Shown one piece after another: positions 5,545 to 7,432 of a stretch of 7,432 bases of DNA; the stretch's first letter is position 1, and every line of letters begins with the position of its first letter. The translations under genes and the position numbers were made by a program. The stretch covers positions 1,373-8,804 of the forward strand of contig PMOH01000050.1 of the NCBI GenBank assembly GCA_003161515.1. The letters run 5' to 3'. The notes beneath the pieces are model-generated. The model had not been told where the DNA came from and did no database searches. It saw nothing but the letters and a program-made list of their open reading frames with translations. The DNA comes from Deltaproteobacteria bacterium. Lineage in GTDB: Bacteria; Desulfobacterota; Binatia; Binatales; Binataceae.

Positions 5545-6063
5545 TCAAACGGAGCCACGCTCGGCGCTGGGTCTAATGTACCTCAACGGTAAAGAGCGGG
5601 GCGATTCCTTCACCCATTCAGAGTCGCTCTCTTGCAGTTCTCGCACATGCAGATCGTGAAAAATCAGACCGATGTCGTGGACGTTCGTTTCGATTCGAAC
5701 TTCGTGCATCTGCTTGTCAAGCTTGACGGACCATTCGCGCGCGAGTTCGGAATTCTCGACGTATGTTGCGCCTGGATATGCGTCCGAAAAACAGGTTGCC
5801 CACACGTAGCCGTCAGGGGCACTGGCACGTTCCCAAGCAGCGCGGTTGGTATAAATGTCGTCCCATGATTTTCGCCAGACCCGATCTGCCACTGCGGTCG
5901 TTACCCACGCGGCGGTGCAGTGACTGAAACGGTAGAGGAATTGACGCTCTTTGATGTACGCAACAAGATCGTAGTCTCGCAGGAAAGGTGCAAACCCATG
6001 CCGTACGATAAGGCTATCGAACAGAGGTTCCTGCAGCGCCTTTTTCATCTCCTCTATAGTCAC
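5545..6063 (-). CDS. YxiG-like domain protein, function unknown
   Basis: This 172-residue soluble protein resembles, from memory, the YxiG-like family of unknown function. Recurrent features of that family are LFDSLIVRHGFAPFLRDYDLVAY (14-36), YRFSHCTAAWVTTAV (44-58), VWRKSWDDIYT (62-72), DGYVWATCFSDAYPGATYVENSELAREWS (84-112), and HEVRIETNVHDIGLIFHDLHVREL (120-143). I chose the GTG at 6063 because GGTGAGGA sits four bases upstream and it starts just after the methyltransferase stop. An ATG at 6090 would add nine residues and overlap that gene by 20 bases without a clear ribosome site. No signal peptide or membrane segment is seen. A hand count of 5581-5820 gives 54% GC (130/240), against about 68% in two 60-base samples of the thiolase-like gene (82/120), so it may be a later arrival in the cluster. 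Its link to acyl-CoA metabolism is unproven. Confidence 0.75.
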   Translation of the reverse strand: MTIEEMKKALQEPLFDSLIVRHGFAPFLRDYDLVAYIKERQFLYRFSHCTAAWVTTAVADRVWRKSWDDIYTNRAAWERASAPDGYVWATCFSDAYPGATYVENSELAREWSVKLDKQMHEVRIETNVHDIGLIFHDLHVRELQESDSEWVKESPRSLPLRYIRPSAERGSV

Positions 6064-6070
6064 TGCATCC

Positions 6071-6874
6071 TCACCTCTCGCGCCGGCCAATGATCAGCGG
6101 CTCGTGCTGCGTCAGGGTCCGCGACGCTCCCGCCTGCGCGAGTTCTGCTATCATCGCTTCGGCGCGCCCGCGCTCGGCTTCCGGGATCAACGGCATCCAC
6201 CTGATTCTGATCCACTCTGCAATATCCGGCCACGTGACCGTAAACGGCGCCGCGCGTTCCTCGACGCGAAGACCGGCCCGGGCGAATGCCTGCTGGTAGC
6301 GATCCTTGGGGCGCGCGTCGGCTTCGCGCCGCTCCGCGCGCCGAAAGATTACCTCGCGATATTCGCGCCATCGCTCGGGACCGACGATCGCGCTCAGCGT
6401 GTGCCGCACGCCGTCGTCGCGCTGTCCGGTTGCTATCAGCACGGCGCCGGGCTGGAGGCATCGCACGAACTCCGCAACGACGCCTTCGATATCCACAACG
6501 AACTGCAACACGTGGCTCCCGAAAATGACGTCGAACGACTCAGGCTTGAATGGCAGTCGTGACACGTTCGCGCTGAGCAGCCGGCATTTTGCGCCGACTC
6601 GATTGCGCGCGGACAGGAGCATGTCGAAGGTCAGGTCGATTCCCGTCACTGTGCGAATGCCGGCCGCTTCGACAAACTTCGTCAGGTACGCGCCGTTGCC
6701 GCATCCGGCGTCGAGCACATCGCGCGCATTGGCAATCTCTGTGGCCAGCGCGTCGAGCACGGCTTGGCGACGATTCCCGTAGTACGCGCCGTCGCCGTAG
6801 GTGTCAGCCAGTCGGCCGAAGTACGCAGCTATATTTGACGGTGTGCGAGGTCTGGAAGCTTCGCCGGAATCCAC
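6071..6874 (-). CDS. Class I SAM-dependent methyltransferase
   Basis: This is a cytoplasmic methyltransferase of the UbiE/COQ5-like Rossmann family. From the GTG at 6874 it has 267 residues. Motif I VLDAGCGNGAYL (53-64) binds S-adenosylmethionine, and Asp80 in TGIDLT is the acidic residue after strand 2. NVSRLPFKPESFDVIFGSHVLQFV (103-125) gives the motif following strand 3 and the strand 4 signature, and LQPGAVLIATG (140-150) is strand 5. The C-terminal third (about 155-260) is the variable substrate part and matches nothing I recognise. No in-frame ATG is available near the N-terminus. TTG at 6898 would add eight residues but lies inside a hairpin with no ribosome site. GTG at 6874 is preferred, although its upstream signal is also poor. 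The YxiG-like gene starts seven bases after its stop, so the two are cotranscribed. Small molecules are the more usual substrates for this type, but the actual one is unknown. Confidence 0.88.
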   Translation of the reverse strand: MDSGEASRPRTPSNIAAYFGRLADTYGDGAYYGNRRQAVLDALATEIANARDVLDAGCGNGAYLTKFVEAAGIRTVTGIDLTFDMLLSARNRVGAKCRLLSANVSRLPFKPESFDVIFGSHVLQFVVDIEGVVAEFVRCLQPGAVLIATGQRDDGVRHTLSAIVGPERWREYREVIFRRAERREADARPKDRYQQAFARAGLRVEERAAPFTVTWPDIAEWIRIRWMPLIPEAERGRAEAMIAELAQAGASRTLTQHEPLIIGRRER

Positions 6875-6890
6875 CTCACGAGAATGACAG

Positions 6891-6926
6891 AAAAGCAAGC
6901 GCGCGGAAAAGTTCGCGCGTTACTTG
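6891..6926 (-). terminator. Terminator-like or attenuator hairpin after HTH gene
   Basis: On the minus strand, CGCGCG (6919-6914) pairs with CGCGCG (6905-6900). The stem extends inward by AA/TT with one bulged C, and outward by CAAG (6926-6923) with CTTG (6899-6896) across a short bulge, then is followed by CTTTTCTG. This is the form of an intrinsic terminator with a weak U-run. It straddles the stop codon of the excisionase-like gene and a TTG that could begin the methyltransferase. It could partly separate the regulator's transcript from the enzymes, or make their expression conditional. Confidence 0.45.
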
Positions 6927-7162
6927 CGAGGTTTGCGGCCTTTGGATTTTCGCATCGAGGGCACTGTGATTCCCTCGCCGTCGATCGGGCCGACTTGCCC
7001 ATGCTCCCATACTTCGATCGCCGCGCGGCTGAAGCGCCACGCGCTGCCGACGCGGAAGCCTGGGATTCGTCCCTCGCGCAGCAGGCGGTAAATCGTGGTC
7101 GGATGAACGCGCAGATGCGCCGACAATTCCGTGATTGTGAGAATTTCTTCCGAGGATGCCAT
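6920..7162 (-). CDS. Excisionase-family helix-turn-helix DNA-binding protein
   Basis: This 80-residue protein is built around a winged-helix/MerR-like excisionase domain (HTH_17 type) at residues 7-55. EILTITELSAHLRVHPTTIYRLLREGRIPGFRVG is the classic helix-turn-helix with its first wing, and WRFSRAAIEVWEHGQ completes it. The C-terminus (70-80) is a very basic tail (MRKSKGRKPRK) that could add non-specific DNA contact. Despite the name, most stand-alone chromosomal members are regulators and not phage excisionases, and no integrase or attachment site is visible here. It begins 5' of the enzyme cluster on the same strand and faces a divergent gene across a region with a palindromic site, so control of one or both transcripts is a fair inference. 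Proteins of this type usually bind direct repeats or AT-rich sites, so ownership of that palindrome is uncertain. Start ATG; GGGGAG lies 13 bases upstream, farther than usual. Confidence 0.85.
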   Translation of the reverse strand: MASSEEILTITELSAHLRVHPTTIYRLLREGRIPGFRVGSAWRFSRAAIEVWEHGQVGPIDGEGITVPSMRKSKGRKPRK

Positions 7163-7172
7163 GATGGATCCC

Positions 7173-7189
7173 AGTCTCCCCTCGGGACT
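7173..7189. promoter_or_regulatory. Small hairpin in the HTH gene leader
   Basis: AGTCTC (7173-7178) and GGGACT (7184-7189) pair with one G-T wobble around a five-base loop. In the minus-strand transcript this places the only Shine-Dalgarno-like stretch of the excisionase-like gene (GAGGGGAG) in the loop and 3' arm, so folding could limit its translation. On the plus strand it is followed by ATTTT, but no gene ends there. The stem is short and may be chance. Confidence 0.2.
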
Positions 7190-7257
7190 ATTTTGCCGGT
7201 TTCCCCTTTAGCGAGTCGTATCGCTCAATGTCGCACAATAGCGAATTATTCAGCCTC

Positions 7258-7274
7258 TAACCGTGCCACGGTTA
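7258..7274. promoter_or_regulatory. 17-bp palindrome, probable repressor operator
   Basis: The site TAACCGTGCCACGGTTA has two exact 8-base inverted arms around a single central base. A one-base centre cannot form a hairpin loop at full stem length, so binding by a dimeric protein in duplex DNA is the likelier meaning. It sits about 95 bases upstream of the excisionase-like gene and about 125 bases upstream of the divergent acyl-CoA gene, in the only large divergent intergenic region of the window. Size and symmetry suit a TetR- or GntR-type regulator, families that often control acyl-CoA genes. No such regulator is encoded within the window. Confidence 0.5.
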
Positions 7275-7341
7275 AGTCAATACGGGCGGTTCAGGTCAGT
7301 CAGAGGTCGAGAATCTTGGCGAACGCTCATCAGGTTGCGTT

Positions 7342-7401
7342 ATGGTGAGCGAGAGACCAGCGGAGGAATCTAAAGACGCGCGCCACGGAGGCGACCTGTG
7401 A
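7342..7401 (+). CDS. Possible 19-codon leader ORF
   Basis: An ATG at 7342 opens 19 codons (MVSERPAEESKDARHGGDL) and stops at TGA 7399-7401, sharing one base with the ATG of the next gene. A weak AGG lies eight bases before it. The stop-start overlap would allow translational coupling. The peptide is rich in charged residues and matches nothing I know. The overlap may equally be chance, because the next gene has its own strong ribosome binding site. Confidence 0.2.
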   Translation: MVSERPAEESKDARHGGDL

Positions 7402-7432
7402 TGGAATACGAAGCGATTGAAATCAAAAACGA
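7401..7432 (+). CDS. Start of a probable enoyl-CoA hydratase/isomerase (partial)
   Basis: The gene runs off the right edge after ten full codons (MEYEAIEIKN). A strong GGAGG (7387-7391) precedes the ATG by nine bases; an adjacent GTG at 7398 is an alternative start. Enoyl-CoA hydratase/isomerase (crotonase) proteins commonly open with a short strand of this pattern before their xVxxItLNRP motif, which would lie beyond the edge. The assignment rests on that resemblance and on the acyl-CoA setting, so the product is tentative while the start itself is fairly good. It is divergent from the minus-strand cluster. Confidence 0.5.
   Translation, partial: MEYEAIEIKN

Larger units (their letters stand above)
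7163..7341. other. Divergent intergenic region
   Basis: This gap between the excisionase-like gene and the right-edge gene is more AT-rich than the surrounding coding DNA, notably at 7229-7260 (CACAATAGCGAATTATTC). It must hold the promoters for both directions. I could not find a convincing -35/-10 pair on either strand. The best plus-strand candidate, TTGCCG near 7183 with TCGTAT 17 bases on, is weak. The palindrome at 7258-7274 is its clearest regulatory element. Confidence 0.4.

Noticed and set aside
5484..5558. 25-residue N-terminal extension of the hydrolase from GTG 5558
   Set aside because: No ribosome binding site, overlap with the upstream gene and atypical codons. The ATG at 5483 has GGAGAG upstream and gives a normal alpha/beta hydrolase N-terminus.
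6306..6782. Plus-strand ORFs across the methyltransferase gene
   Set aside because: The minus strand carries the SAM-binding motif and a continuous Rossmann domain; the plus-strand frames are low-complexity Arg/Ser/Ala.
6920..7162. Phage or integrative-element excisionase
   Set aside because: The fold is excisionase-like, but no integrase, attachment repeats, tRNA or phage genes are present. A housekeeping regulator is likelier.

Overview
The window is GC-rich, densely coded bacterial chromosome. It holds nine genes on the minus strand (7162 down to 1475), one convergent gene on the plus strand at the left edge, and the first codons of a divergent plus-strand gene at the right edge. The enzyme mix (thiolase-like protein, DUF35 protein, split MaoC hydratase halves, a probable enoyl-CoA hydratase) and the dispersed intergenic repeats suggest an uncultured soil or sediment bacterium that degrades acyl-CoAs, for example of the Binatota/Deltaproteobacteria-like or Acidobacteria-like kind. 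That placement is inference from memory of such gene sets; there is no rRNA or other marker here.

Left edge (1-1207): a small perfect palindrome, then a complete FtsX/MacB-type ABC transporter permease. It has no Shine-Dalgarno sequence, and its ATG overlaps the stop of a reading frame entering from the left. From 1208 to 1474, between the convergent genes, lie a fragment resembling a common dispersed genomic repeat (1290-1325) and three successive perfect hairpins (1361-1448), at least one of which could act as a two-way terminator.

Minus-strand cluster, in order of transcription: an excisionase-family helix-turn-helix protein (7162-6920), a class I SAM methyltransferase (ends 6071), a YxiG-like protein of lower GC (ends 5545), an alpha/beta hydrolase (ends 4662), a thiolase-superfamily lipid-transfer-like protein (4652-3483), a DUF35 zinc-ribbon/OB-fold protein (3462-3034), a PHP-domain metallohydrolase (3020-2337) and two single-hotdog MaoC proteins (2337-1891 and 1894-1475). 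The last five are packed with gaps of 20 bases or fewer, or with stop/start overlaps, and almost certainly share one mRNA.

The thiolase-like, DUF35 and MaoC/MaoC set has the parts list of the steroid side-chain hydratase-aldolase complex (Ltp2 with ChsH1/ChsH2), but with the DUF35 and MaoC modules as separate polypeptides. The thiolase-like protein lacks both canonical thiolase cysteines, which fits aldol cleavage better than Claisen thiolysis. Both MaoC subunits lack the usual Asp-x4-His hydratase dyad, having Glu36 and an aromatic residue at 41. This is the most interesting system in the window; its substrate is unknown.

Right edge (7163-7432): a divergent intergenic region with a near-perfect 17-bp palindrome (7258-7274) that looks like a repressor operator, a possible 19-codon leader ORF, and the start of a probable enoyl-CoA hydratase. 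No rRNA, tRNA, CRISPR array, transposase or integrase was seen.
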